A stretch of 64,000 nucleotides of DNA from Bettongia penicillata ogilbyi (GCA_023548195.1 JAJHZJ010000014.1:15724718-15788717); one strand, 5' to 3'. Counted from the stretch's first letter, positions 37,671-49,165 are shown. Made by a program: numbers and translations. The notes: generated by a model not told the origin, from the sequence alone.

Positions 37671-37879
37671 GGCAATTCGGCTTGTCCTCTCCTCTCCTTT
37701 TACCTGAAGGTGTTCTGCTCAAAGAAGGGTAAATTCAGATGGCTGAAAGCTACCTAGTTAAAATTGGGGTTTACTAGCTATCTAGCCTTCTTTCTGGAAG
37801 ACTAAGCCTTAAACCCAATTCACTGGATCTCATGGATTGGACAACAGCACCACTTAATGGTTATTTTTTGGGCCCTCCA

Positions 37880-38245
37880 GACTCAGAGTGAATGTAAATA
37901 GTAACTGTTTCTCTTTTGGCCAGCAATCCTAAGGGTCTTCCCCTCCCAATGTGATTTTTTTCTTTAATGATTAAAGAGGTCATCCCTTGACTCATTTCTT
38001 AAAGATACCCCTGAAGAGGCATCGCCTCACTCAAAGTGAGAACCTGAAAAGACCTAAGCCTAAAAAGGCCAAGGTCTCACACTGCATCCTGGGCCATCTC
38101 CAGCTGATCCAGTCCTGATAAATATCTGGTCACTGGACCTAACCGGCTCTGGAGGAGAAAGTGAGGCTGGTATCTTTGTACGGCTCTCCTGTACCAAATC
38201 CAAGTCAATTGCAAGTCATGCCCTCATTGGGAACAAATCACAACT
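37880..38245 (+). repeat. SINE, same family
   Basis: Begins at about 'taactgtttctcttttggcc', contains 'aaagaggtcatcccttgact' and ends in the tail region near 'gtcaattgcaagtcatgccc'. The last bases of the tail are lost where an inverted L1 begins. Confidence 0.75.
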
Positions 38246-38249
38246 CATC

Positions 38250-39720
38250 ATGTACATAGTTCCTTAGTAGGTATAGTAATATTCTATTATATCCGTGTAC
38301 TACAATTTGTTCAGCAATTCCCTAATTGATGGGCAGCTGCTTTATTTCCTGTGGTTACGTATTATACAAATTGCTGCTATAAATATTTTTGAAGTATATG
38401 GAGATTTTCTTATCAATGGCTTCCTTGTGGTATAAGCCCAGTAATGGAGTCTTTTCAAAGCGTATGGACATATTCGTCACTTTATTTATATAATTCCAAA
38501 TTGGTCATACCATTTTATATTGCCACCAAAAACATCTATATGCTAATCAATTTACCTCCATTCCAACAATGATTTGCCATTTTTGCCAATTTGCAAAGTG
38601 GCAGGTAAAAATTCAGATATATTTTAATTTGTATTGCTCGTATCATTAGTGCTTTGGAGCATTCTTTCATGTGGTTGTGAATACTTTGTAATTATTTATA
38701 GAGCTCATATCTGTTCATTGGAAAATAGCTATTAGTCATACACATACACAATTTTGTTGATGTTCAGTCGTATCAGCCTGGAGTTGGATATGGGGTCACA
38801 AAGAGTGACCCCATTGGGAGTCTTCCTGGCGAAAGGACTGGAGTGGTTTGTCATTGCCTTCCCCAGCTCATTTCACAGATGAGGAACTGATGCAAAGATC
38901 ATTAAATGACTTGCCCTGGGTCACATAGCTAGTAAGATCTTTATCTGGTCTTCTGAGGGTTTAAATATTTTATATTCTCAAGGAAATCTTCCGTCTACAT
39001 TGGGTTCTCAGTTTTCTTAGCACATAGTTATTCTTTTTATTTATTTGGGCTTTTCTGTGATTTCACCTTGCCCATTTACTATTTATCTGATGTTCTTCCT
39101 TCTTTTTAATCAGATTAGATAACAGCTTATCAATTTTATTTTAAAGACAAACAGCTTTTAATTTTATTTAGCATGATTTCTTGTTCTTTATATTAATTAT
39201 TTATTATCCTTCATTTATTTACATGTATATTTATATTATTTATTATAGTTATTATTCTTTAGGGTATATTATTATTTCTTTAGGGTTTATTTTAACTTTA
39301 TTTCCCCTCTAGATTTTAACAGTTTTTCTTTTGTACTTATTTTAGGTTTACTCATTGTTTTAAAATTCATTAAAATGCATATGTAGTTCATTAAACCCCT
39401 CTTTTTCTATTTTGTTAATGTTTGTACAAACATTACTTTCCCCCTGAGGACTGCTTTAGCTTTATCATGGAAATTTGGGTATTTTCATTCATCAGTATGA
39501 TTTCCTTTTACATAATTACCAAATATTTTTCTAATTTGTTCTTCAATCCATAACTGTTCAGGACTTCATTGTTGTCTCTATTTGAGTTTGTATCTCTTGT
39601 CTGAGGATGCTTGGTAAATTACTACTTTTATGTTTTGGTATATAAAGGATGTGTTAACTTTCTATGCTTTTTGACATTTGTTTGCAGTATCTCTGTGCCC
39701 TAGGACAGTCAGTTTTTTTT
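38250..39720 (-). repeat. L1 LINE, minus orientation
   Basis: 'ccctaattgatgggcagctg' and 'tgtggttgtgaatactttg' are inverted end-of-ORF2 sequence; from about 39000 the T-rich part is inverted ORF2 core. A SINE sits at 38754-38940. Confidence 0.7.
38754..38940 (-). repeat. CORE-SINE with RTE/BovB-like tail
   Basis: Tail at left ('ttgatgttcagtcgtatcag'), then 'ctggagtggtttgtcattgc' and the CORE 'gggtcacatagctagtaag'. The tRNA head is missing on the right. Confidence 0.75.
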
Positions 39721-39769
39721 CTTTAATTCCATGTGGTGCTGAGATTAAACTGAGTATAATCCTCTAGAG

Positions 39770-40165
39770 AAAAAACAGAACATTCAATGAAAATGAGGAT
39801 TTTGAAAAATGTGATGGGATGATTATTTTAAAAATATAAAATTACGGAGTAATAAGGGGGGATGCACTGCGAGAAGGGGAAAGGGAGAAGTAGAATGGGT
39901 AAATGTCTCACATAAAAGAGATTCAAAAGAGCTTATACAGGAGAAGGGAAGAAGGGGGGTGGTGAAGGATAACACTTGAACCTTTGACTAATAGGAACTC
40001 TAAAAGAGAGGATACCATACATACTCAGTTTGGTATAAAAAGTTATCTTACCCTACACGAGTTGGGAGAAATAAGGGAGGAGGCTGAGTGATGGGAGAGT
40101 GGATTGTAAGAGGTAGTGGTGAGAAGCAAAACATTTTTGGGAATGGCCAGGGTAAAGGGAGGAAA

Positions 40166-40197
<32 letters not shown>

Positions 40198-40712
40198 CAG
40201 CGAGAGACAGAAAGACAGAGAGAGATGAAGAAAGAGAATAAATGAGAAAAATAGGATGGAAGGAAATGTAATTAATAATCATAACTACAAAAAAGTTTTA
40301 CAGTTTCTCTGACAAAGGCCTCATTTCTCAAATACATAGAAAACTGAGTCATTCTCTAATTGATAAATGGTCAAAGGATATGAACAGGCAGTTTTCAGAC
40401 AAAGAATTCAAAGCTATTTTTAGTCATCTGAAAAAATTCCCTAATTCAGTAATGATTAGAAAATGCAAATTAAAACAACCTTTACATCTATCAGATTGGA
40501 TAAAAGGACAGAAAAGGAAACTCTCACAAAGGATGTGGGAAAGTTGGGACACTATATAGCACTGTTGGTACAGTTGTGAACTTATTTAAGAATTCTAGAT
40601 AGTAATTTGAACTATCATCAAAGAACTATAAAACTGTGAATGCTCTCTGACCTAGCAATACTATTACTAGGTTTGTATCCCAATGAGATTTTTTTTTAAA
40701 AGTAAAAGGATA
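39770..40712 (+). repeat. L1-type host element, left part
   Basis: 39770-40265 is the purine-rich segment of marsupial L1-type elements. 40270-40712 is end-of-ORF2 sequence ('ggtcaaaggatatgaacagg', 'tactaggtttgtatcccaat'). The same L1 resumes at 44489 after a nested insertion. Confidence 0.8.
39976..40214 (+). repeat. Inverted repeat, left arm
   Basis: Pairs with 40960-41190. From 39976 to 40170 it pairs base by base with 40996-41190 with two mismatches (at 40147 and 40160); beyond that the GA-rich end pairs to 40214 with one 8-bp length difference. The spacer is 745 bp. Confidence 0.95.
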
Positions 40713-40959
40713 GGGGCAGAGCCAAGATGGTGGAGTAGAAAGACACACAAACGCTACCAGGAAAGGTCTCTTGCACACCAGACAGGGAGCAGAGCCCAGC
40801 CCTGCCTTGGCTACATGGCACTAGAAGGAGATCTGAGCAGGCTTCAGGGACAGAATGTCCAGGAGCACAGATCCCTCAACCCACATGTGCCAAAGGTCAG
40901 TGAGAGGGTCTTTTCAGCAAGCTGAGAAGGGAGCAGAGTGTCCCCATAAATCGGGCCTC

Positions 40960-41190
40960 CTTTCTGTCTCTCGCTGTCTCTCTCTCTGTCTCTCTCTCTC
41001 TTTCCCCCCTTTACCCTGCCCATTCCCAAAAATGTTTTGCTTCTCACCACTACCTCTTACAATCCACTCTCCCATCACTCAGCCTCCTCCCTTATTTCTC
41101 CCAACTCGTGTAGGGTAAGATAACTTTTTATACCAAACTGAGTATGTATGGTATCCTCTCTTTTAGAGTTCCTATTAGTCAAAGGTTCAA
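40960..41190 (-). repeat. Inverted repeat, right arm
   Basis: Reverse complement of 39976-40214. It lies inside the 5' UTR of the nested insertion, whereas the left arm lies in the older L1 outside it. Its inner end is the CT-rich run at 40961-41003. Confidence 0.95.
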
Positions 41191-41487
41191 ATAGGGCAGA
41201 AGTGGAGGCAGCAGCGGATAGTGCTCGCAAAACAGGCAGTAGCCCCCATTCATTGTTGAAGATCAAATCATAAACCCCCTGAGGGAACTGAGCCCTGTGT
41301 GGTGGCCCTGACCCCTCCTGAGCAGTTGAACTTAATCTCACACTGAATAGAAGCCCTGCCCCCGACTAAAGCCCCTGAGGCTTTGGAGCAGCTCTTCTGA
41401 ATCTCAGCCCCCAGTGCTGGCTTGGTGGAACTGGAGGCAAGGTGATTGTGGAGAGGAAACTCAGAAGTCAAGTAAATGGCTGGGAAA

Positions 41488-42520
41488 ATGCCCAAAAAAG
41501 GGAAAAAAAAATAAGACTGCAGAAGGTTACTTTCTTGGGGAACAGGTGTCTCCCCCCCCATCCCTTCGGATGAGGAAGAACTAGGCATACTGTCAGAGGA
41601 AGTCAAGGCCTCTGCCTCCAGGGCCTCCAAAGGGAACTTAAATTGGGCTCAGACAATAGAAGAACTTGAAAAACGAGTTAGCAGCTTACTAAAGGAGAAT
41701 CAAAAAAATGCTGGACAGCTTTAAAAAGAGGCTAACTCAATTGGAAAAAGAGGTCCAAAAAGCCAATGAGGAGAAGGCGGTTTTAAAAAGCAGAATTAGC
41801 CATATGGAGGAGAGGGTTCAAAAGCTCACTGAACAAAATAATTCGTTGAAAGAGAGAATTGAGTTCAGGGAAATGAATGACTATAAGTTTAACCAAGCAG
41901 TTAGTAAATAAACAAAACCAAAAATTTGAAAAAAATAGAAGATAATGTGAAACATCTCATTGGAAAAACTGACCTGGAAAATAGATCCAGGAGAGACAAT
42001 TTAAAAATTATGGGACTACCTGAAAGCCATGATCAAAAAAAGAGTCTAGACATTATCTTCAATGAAATTATCAAGGAAAATTGCCCTGTTGTTCTAGAAT
42101 CAGAGGGCAAAAAAATATTGAAAGAATCCACCGATCACCTCCTGAAAGAGACCCAAACAGAGAAACTCCTAAGAATATTGTGGCCAAATTTCAGAGTTCC
42201 CAGGTCAAGGAGAAAATACTGCAAGCAGCTACAGCTAGAAAGAAACAATTTGAGTATTGTGGAAATACAATCAGGATAACACAGGATCTGACAGGTTCAA
42301 CATTAAGGGATTGAAGGGCTTGAAATGGGATATTTCAGAGGTCAAAGGAACTGGGACTGAAACCAAGAATCACCTACCCAGCAAATCTGAGTATAATACT
42401 TCAAGGGAATAAATGGTCATTCAATGATATAGAGGACTTTCAACCGTCCATATTGAGGAAAACACCAGACCTGTATAGAAAATTTGACTTCTCAAGACAA
42501 GAATCAAGAGAAGCATGAAA
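41488..42520 (+). pseudogene. L1 ORF1 (RNA-binding chaperone) pseudogene
   Basis: Begins ATG at 41488 with M-P-K-K-G-K-K and is soon shifted in an A-run. 41708-41911 is the coiled coil (heptads such as LTQLEKEVQKANEEKAVLKS). 41926-42279 is the RRM-like domain with ENRSRRDNLKIMGLPE. The C-terminal domain remnant runs to about 42520 ('aagaatcacctacccagcaa'). At least three frame breaks or stops, at about 41510, 41909 and 42280, mean it makes no intact ORF1p. ORF1p is the nucleic-acid-binding trimer of L1 particles. Confidence 0.9.
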
Positions 42521-42639
42521 AGGTAAACAGGAAAGAAAAATCATAAAAGACTCTCTAAAGCTGAACTGTTTACATTACTACATGGAAAGAAAATATAACT
42601 CTTGAATCTTTTCTCAGTATTTGGGTAGATGGAGAGATT

Positions 42640-42640
<1 letters not shown>

Positions 42641-42680
<40 letters not shown>
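42641..42680. repeat. (CA)n microsatellite
   Basis: About 20 CA units just after the ORF1 remnant of the nested element. Confidence 0.97.
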
Positions 42681-42684
<4 letters not shown>

Positions 42685-43480
42685 GACAGAGAGTACAGGG
42701 TGTGTTGAATAAGAAGAGATGATATTCACACAAAAAAATAAAATAAAATAAAAATTAAGAGATGAAGGAGGAAAATACCAGGAAGAGAAAAGAAGAAATG
42801 GAATGGAGCAGGCTATAAAAGAGATAAGAAAAATCTTGTTCAATGGAGGAGAAAAGGGAGAAGGGGAGAGGGGAAAAATGAAGCTACTCTTTCCACATGT
42901 GGCTGAAGGAGGGAATAACATGCTCATTAAATTTAATATCAAAATTTATATCTCACCACAGGAAATCAGGAGAGGAGGTGACAAGTGGGGTGAGGGGAAT
43001 GTTAGAGGGGAGGGCAAATGGGAGAAGGGAGTCACTAGAAATAAACACTTTTGAGAAGGGACAAGGTCAATTGTGGGGGAAAAAAATAAGGGGGTATAGA
43101 GTAGGACAGAGGGCAATACAATTAATATTACACGAACATGATTATTATGGAAGTCTTTTGCAAAACAATACATATCTGTACTGAATTGCTTGCCTTCCCA
43201 GTGGGGTTGGGGAGGGGGGGGGAGGGAGAGAAGTTGGAATTCAAAGTATTAGCAACGAATATTGAGAATTTTTATTGTATATAATCGGGAAATAGGAAAT
43301 ACAAAGAATGGGGTATAGAAATTTATCTTGCCCTACAAGAAAAGAGAGAAGATGGGGATAAGGGAAGGCTGGAGTGTGATAGTAGGGAGGGTACATTGAG
43401 GGAAGGAGTAATCAGAATGCAAGGTATTAGGAAGCGGGGCAGAAGGGAGTGATGGGGAGAAAAATTGGACATGTTACAAA

Positions 43481-44488
43481 GTGAGGTAAAAGCAATTAGT
43501 ATTAAAACAATTTGACTGAATTACTGAGAATAAATCAATGACATCTTCAGTTTGGGGAAAAGAATTTTAGTCTAAATTTCCTAGAGGAAAGTAACCTCGG
43601 GTAAAATTTGGCATTGATGGAAAAGTTAAGGTCTTAATGGTAAATTTGATTTTATAATTGCTATTTAATCAGGAACTAGAACATGTATAGAAAGGCATAT
43701 AAGTCATTTAAGACTTGCCTCAAAAGATGTTCCTTAGCCAAAGTGAAATTATAATCATATTTGAAACCTGGTTATTGGAACTTGCCATTTTTAGATGCTA
43801 TAGGACTATTAAGTGACTGTTCTTCTGAGTCTAACTCCAGGTATGGATAGCAAGAAAGGTGGTCTGAGCCTCCAATCCACGATGCCAGTAAGCCTGTGAG
43901 ATGCTGGTATGAACTGAAAAAGGTGATCTCATGGGAAGGGTGGGAGAGCGGCTTTTCAGCCTGGGCTGAGGTAGGATTCTCCCGATTCAATTTTCCCACT
44001 GACACCTGGAAGACTTTAAGCCTGACTGAATGCAAGTGGACAAGCTAATCCTGCCTGGAACTGACATGAAGTTGGGGAGATATTGTATCCCTGCAATGTC
44101 CCTACTCTTGGTGACAATTTCCTATAGTCAAAGGGTTTGTAAGCTTAATACCAGATCTATTCAATTATAGATTACTGGCAGGGGAACATCGGAGGTTAAG
44201 TCTAAAATTAAGCTATTAGGCATAGGACTTTAGACCAACGATAATAAGTTAGGGCCCTTTAATTCTTAGTAATACTGTGGAGACTATTAGGTCTAGAGCT
44301 TGTGAAGTTAGCAACATAAATATTATTTGTGTCTCAGTTGCTTAATGTTAAAAAAAAAATTCTTTTGTGGTTCATATTGTAAATACTTTAAAAAGAAGTA
44401 TCACCTGACCAAAAGCTTGAATTGTTTTATCAGTTATAAACTGTGTTAAAAATGAAAAATAAAATTTAAAAAAAAGGAAAAAAAGAAC
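43481..44488 (+). other. Unrelated 1-kb 3' segment of the nested element
   Basis: Homology to the other L1-type copies in the window stops near 43470-43490. The rest is of average composition, not recognised, with an AATAAA at about 44457 and an A-rich tail. It is inside the target duplication, so it was part of the inserted RNA. It could be a 3' transduction or the native 3' end of an undescribed subfamily. Confidence 0.6.
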
Positions 44489-45105
44489 AAAGTAAAAGGA
44501 TACACACACACACACACGTAGCAGCTCTTTTTGTGGTGGCAAAGAATTGGAAACTGAGGGGATGCCCATCAATTGGGGAATGTCTGAACAAGTAGTATGG
44601 GAGTGGGAAAGAGTATTATTGTGCTATAAGAAATGATGAGCAAGATGATATTAGAAGAAACCTGCAAAAACTTACATGAACTGATGCAAAGTGAAGTGAG
44701 CAGAACCAGGAGAACAGTAATAGTAATATTATGTGATGGTCAACTATGAATGACTTAGCTCTTCTCAGGAAAATAGTGACTCAAGATAATTCCAAAGGAC
44801 TTAAGATGAAAAATGTTATCCACATTCAAGGAAATAACAGATGAAGACTACCAGAAGATTTAAGTGTATGTTTTTTAAATTTTCTTTTTCTTCTTCCCCC
44901 CCACCCTTCGGTCTGTTTTCTTTCACATTACTACTATGGAAATAAGTTTTGCATGACTGCATATGTATAATCTATATAAAACTGTTTATCTTCTCAATGA
45001 GGGGGGGAGAGAAAAGAGGAAGAAAATTTGGAACTCAAAATTTTAAAAACTGAATGTTAAAAATTGTTTTTCATGTAATAGAAAAAACACTAAAATTAAT
45101 ATTAA
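44489..45105 (+). repeat. L1 host element, right part
   Basis: Resumes with the target duplication, a short CA run, then 'gtagcagctctttttgtggt', 'gtgaagtgagcagaaccagg' and a 3' UTR ending 'catgtaatagaaaaaac'. Confidence 0.85.
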
Positions 45106-45129
45106 GTCAGATTTAAAAGAAAAAAAGAA

Positions 45130-46620
45130 AAAAGTTTCTTACTGATCTGTCTGTTGCTAATGTCCTTGTTTGCTACATTTATGCATTCCTGTGGTATTCT
45201 GAAAGCAAATAATCTCTTCAATTGACTATTAAACATCCTTTTTTCCCCATATAGATTTGCAAGGTAAGTCACCCTGGGATGAATCCTAGGATCCATTACT
45301 CTTCAGAACTTGTTATTTTACTTCTTCCTATGCTTTCTTGAGCATGCAAAATAATCTTGCGTTATTCAAATTTTCTTTCCTTTCTATCTGAAAATATTTT
45401 TCCTGATCACTTCTAGAACCTGTTTCTGAATTATCAAACTTAACCATTATGTCTCTTGGAACATCTAGTCTTGTTTGTTTTTTGTTTTGTTTTTGCTTTT
45501 CTTGAAGATGATCTGAAGAAATTAAATTATTTCAACTAATATTTCATTTTCTACCTTCACAAGTTCTAGGTAGTTCTTTTATATTACTTCCTACATTACA
45601 GTGTTAAGCTATTTTGTCCTATTGTGTTCTTCTGAGAGACCTATGATCTTTAGGTTTTCTTTTTGCAACCTGTCTTCAACACCAGTGGAGTTTGCTTACG
45701 CAGTGTATTTTCTTTTAATGTTACTGGTTTTTGCTTCTTTTCTTCTATGTTGTCCACTGTATATCTGCATTCCCAAATTATTGTTTTCTCTTTCATTTCC
45801 TTGATGAGCCTTGCCATTACTAACTCCAATTTTTTTTTTAATTTTTTAAAATTTTGCCCATTCTATGTGCTATGCAGTCCACAATTCTCATTTCTCTTTT
45901 GAACCATTCAGGAAAAACGTGTTGTGGTTCTGTGTTCTCAAATTCCACAGGTTCCTCTGTTTCACCAAGTGTTAAGTCACTTCCTTTGTTTTGCAATATC
46001 CATTCACAGATTCCTGAATTCCTTTACTAGATCTGGAAGACCATATTTCCTTCTCATTTTCCTTCTCTTTTTCCTCTTGATTTACCTGTTTATGTTCAAA
46101 GTCTTGGACTTTCCGTCCTCCTGAGGTATTTAGTAATTTAAGTCCCCCATTCCTTTATTTTACCTACTGCTCACTTTTTTAACTCTGACTCCCCTCTGAT
46201 GGTGGAACTGGATCTCAAAGCATTTCAGCCTCTTCCCATGCTGCACAATTCATGGTTCACTAGACTGTCTCTACTCTAAGTCACTTCTGGGTGGTCAAGT
46301 GACCCCAGTTCAATACTCCGCTTTTTCCCCTCAGTTGTAGCAGAACGTTGCTCAGTTTTCCCCTGCCTACTTATTATACAGAGTGTCCTGTCCTGTTCCC
46401 TATGTTCTTTAGCTGAACCACCACTACCATTTCAGTGACCTGCCCTACTATGCTGCAAGGTTGAATGCCTTAGTACCAATAGCTCTCACTGCCCTATTAA
46501 TATTAAAGTTGTCTGCTGCAGCATCAGCAGTTCAAAGATTTGCAGCACTATTGCTATGGGTTTGTGGCCCTCATAAGGCTTTTGCTCCTGAAGGGCTGTG
46601 GTCACACTGGCTGAATGTTG
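45130..46620 (-). repeat. Probable L1-type 5' half, minus orientation
   Basis: Inverted lysine-rich coding remnants (45600-46120) followed rightwards by a GC-richer 5' UTR-like part. Resembles the copy at 12290-13225, including 'tctgagagacctatgatctt'. The L1 start motif is not clear. Confidence 0.45.
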
Positions 46621-46814
46621 AAGCCTAGGCAAACTTCCACAGCTTGAAGTGAGAGGGACCATGGTACTGGAAAGAGGGAGGAGGGATCAAAGTATAGAAA
46701 TGGGTTTTGTTGTAAGCCTATATTAGGTTCTTGGGATAGCATGGGAAGTGGGATGTTAGGTGAGCACAGGGTCAGTATCAAGTTGCTTTTTTTTTTAATT
46801 CTTTGTATTCTAAG

Positions 46815-47760
46815 TGTCCTAGACCAAGCCTGTACAATATACGACCCACCAAAAGGTTTTGGGTGGTCTGCAAAAAATGTAGAAGATGTAAAAAAAAGTA
46901 AAGATGTAACAAGTGCTTTGTCCATGCCCTACTTAGCCTGCCTTCCACTAGTCACTATTTTGCCTGTCACATAACTAGGTGGGTGGGTTACCACCACACA
47001 CTCCCTCCTGTTTGTCATGTGACCCAATGGTAACCAACCATCATCAGTCTGTCTATAGTCTGAGAGGACCAACAGTTGTATCTTTTTGTTGTGATTTTGG
47101 TTGCTATTGGTACTGAACAGGGACAAAGTGAGTGCAGCCATGCAGCTGACACCCACTATGTGAAAAGTGGCAACTTGCTGTGCAGCCACTCTCCAAATTA
47201 CATGAGTATCTAGTGCTCTCTACCAAGGTCAGACACTCAGTTCTGTATTTCTTTGTATATGAACAATTGCTGTGGAGACTTTTTTGGTTCTAACGTTAAA
47301 GCTTATGGGATAACTGTTAAATGGGTGCTAAAAAGAAACGGAAGATTTAATCAGAACATAGATTGTTTAATCTGGAGTGGACAGGTACTTGTTTACTTAC
47401 ATGAGAGACAAAAATACTGTGCCTTTTTTTGCCAAAAAGTAATAGCCGTTCTGAAGGAATGCAATCTTTGCTGCCACTTTGAATCGTAACATCCTGACTT
47501 AAGCAAAATGGACACTAATGAAAAACAGATTAAAATACCCAAATTGTTGAAAAATCTCAGTGCGGAGCAATGGTTTTTCAAGAAAGTAAACTCAGAAAAT
47601 GAGGTGGCTATTAAGGTTAGTATTCAGATTTCCAAAAAAATTATTGCAGCTGGGAAATCTTTTATTCGAGGTAACTTCATAAAGAAGTGTTTGCTGACTG
47701 CAGTTTTTGGATTCTATCCTGATAAAAACTGTTTTTGAGAACCAGTTTAACCATTAATTA
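46815..47760 (+). pseudogene. hAT-Charlie-type DNA transposon, 5' part of transposase
   Basis: The left end 'gcctgtacaatatacgaccc' resembles hAT-Charlie termini. The coding remnant starts at ATG 47313 (M-G-A-K-K-K-R-K), continues with F-N-x-x-W, a decayed BED zinc finger (cysteines, V-I-A-V-L-K-E-C-N-L, then H-F-E-S-stop-H, 47405-47495) and the following helical part (47508-47738: L-S-x-E-Q-x-x-F-F-K-K-V-x-S-E-N-E and S-F-I-x-G-x-F-I-K-K-C-L-L). Stops and a frameshift kill it. The catalytic RNase H-like core and hATC dimerisation region are absent. The family is the one that gave rise to several domesticated BED-finger genes, but this copy is not one. Confidence 0.75.
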
Positions 47761-48239
47761 TACCTTTACTTGGAAAGTGAGCTGCTAAAAATCTATTTAA
47801 AGCCTGAAGAAGTTTAGCTTATTTGAATTTTGGCTCCTAGCTATTGCCAAGTTGTACAGGTCTAGTCCTAGACCACGGACATAACTGAAGTTTATCATCC
47901 ATAATTTCTGTTTGGGACACTTGATAAGTTACAGGAATCAGAGAAAATGTCTAGTCCTCCACTCTTTTCCTGAAGAGCACAAAACTATTCCTAAGAAGTT
48001 CTGATATACTGTTTACAATATTACAATACACTGACATAATAATAATTGTTATTATTTCAAAACGTTTTCCCTAACAGCTAAATGAATTCATAGTTCCCTC
48101 AAGACTACCTTATTGTACCTATCTTGTCTCAGCCCCTACAACAACCACCATTTTCTTCTTTTATCATCTTTGGCAGTCATAGATAACTATTCCCCAAACT
48201 GGGGATTGTTTTGTCGGATGTTTATTTATATTATACCAC

Positions 48240-48771
48240 TTAGATATTTCTTAATGTTATGTCTTCTCTTCTTCTACTGTCTTGTTTGGTGATCTCATCA
48301 ATTTCCATCAATTCAAATATTACTTTTACGCAGATTCCTAGATCTGCATGTCCAGCTCTAATCTTTCCTTTGAGATTCAGTCCCCGAAATTCAACTGACT
48401 ATTGGACATCCTGAACTGGATGTCCTACTTCCAGGCTTCTCCAATTTGACATGTCCACAATAGTGTCTCTCAACTTCTCTATTTCTGATGAGGACACCAC
48501 CATCCTCCCAGTCATCCAAGGCTTGAAGTCTTGGTATCATTCTTTACTCCTGATGCACATTCACCACCCATACGGATCTGTTGTGAAGTCTTGACATTTT
48601 CAGGTTCACAACATCTTACAATCTCATAGCTTCTACGCCGATGCAGGCCCTCATCATCTCTAGTCTTGACTCTTGTTGATTCCACTGCTCAAGGTTTCTT
48701 CCACTAAGCTTAGTAAAGTGATTCTTCTAGAGAACAGGACTTCAGGGCTCTCCTTATCACCTCCTTAATTA
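48240..48771 (+). repeat. L2 LINE, first part
   Basis: 'ctggatgtcctacttccagg', 'gaggacaccaccatcctccc' and 'gcaggccctcatcatctcta' follow the L2 end-of-ORF2 order. The element is interrupted by SINEs and resumes at about 50090. Confidence 0.8.
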
Positions 48772-49165
48772 TGTTGTTGTTGTGTTTGTCCTTCGGTCTC
48801 AAAGAGGACCATGACATCAAGATGATGACATGACTTGCGGCTGACTTTGATTGGAGTCAGGGAGGGCTGTGCAAGGTCACCAACCTCACTTTGTTCTCCT
48901 GAGTCTTCTGGGTCCAGTGGCCTGATGCTCATCAGGACGACTGGAGATGGATGGCCCAGGATGCAATGTAAGACCCTGGCCCTTTCAGGCTAAGATTTTA
49001 TTATATTCTCACTTTGAGTCAGATGTATCCACTCAATGAATAGGCTTCTTTAAGTGGTTACTCAAGGGATGACCACTTTAATAAAAAAAAAAAAAATCAA
49101 ACTGGGAGGGGAAGACCCTCAGAGTTCCTGGGTAAAAGAGAAAAAAATTACTATTTAGTAATTAC
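48772..49165 (-). repeat. SINE, minus orientation
   Basis: Tail at left ('tgttgttgtgtttgtccttc'), shared 190-bp block, then a body ('gaccctggccctttcaggct') unlike the CORE-SINE at 3472 and a right end 'gaagaccctcagagttcctg'. Same family as 37365 and 37880. Confidence 0.8.

Larger units (their letters stand above)
40713..44488 (+). mobile_element. ORF1-only L1-type element (HAL1-like), 3.8 kb, inserted in an older L1
   Basis: Starts with the L1 5' end 'ggggcagagccaagatggtg' and has a 5' UTR to about 41487, a broken ORF1, a purine-rich segment (42540-43480) and then about 1 kb of sequence of unknown origin ending in AATAAA and an A-rich tail. No reverse transcriptase is present. It is flanked by the 14-bp duplication 'aaagtaaaaggata' at 40699-40712 and 44489-44502, and the interrupted older L1 reads on continuously either side. 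So the whole 3776 bp moved as one unit by target-primed reverse transcription, with L1 machinery in trans by inference. Confidence 0.85.

Noticed and set aside
40043..40282. Minus-strand open frame rich in Leu/Ser
   Set aside because: Artefact of the GA-rich low-complexity run in the inverted-repeat arm.
41708..42279. Two adjacent open frames as a host coiled-coil/RNA-binding gene
   Set aside because: They are the two halves of a broken L1 ORF1 inside an element with target duplications.
47508..47738. Open frame as a domesticated BED/hAT gene
   Set aside because: Upstream finger has a stop between the histidine ligands and a frameshift, and the rest of the transposase is missing. No sign of splicing to other exons.
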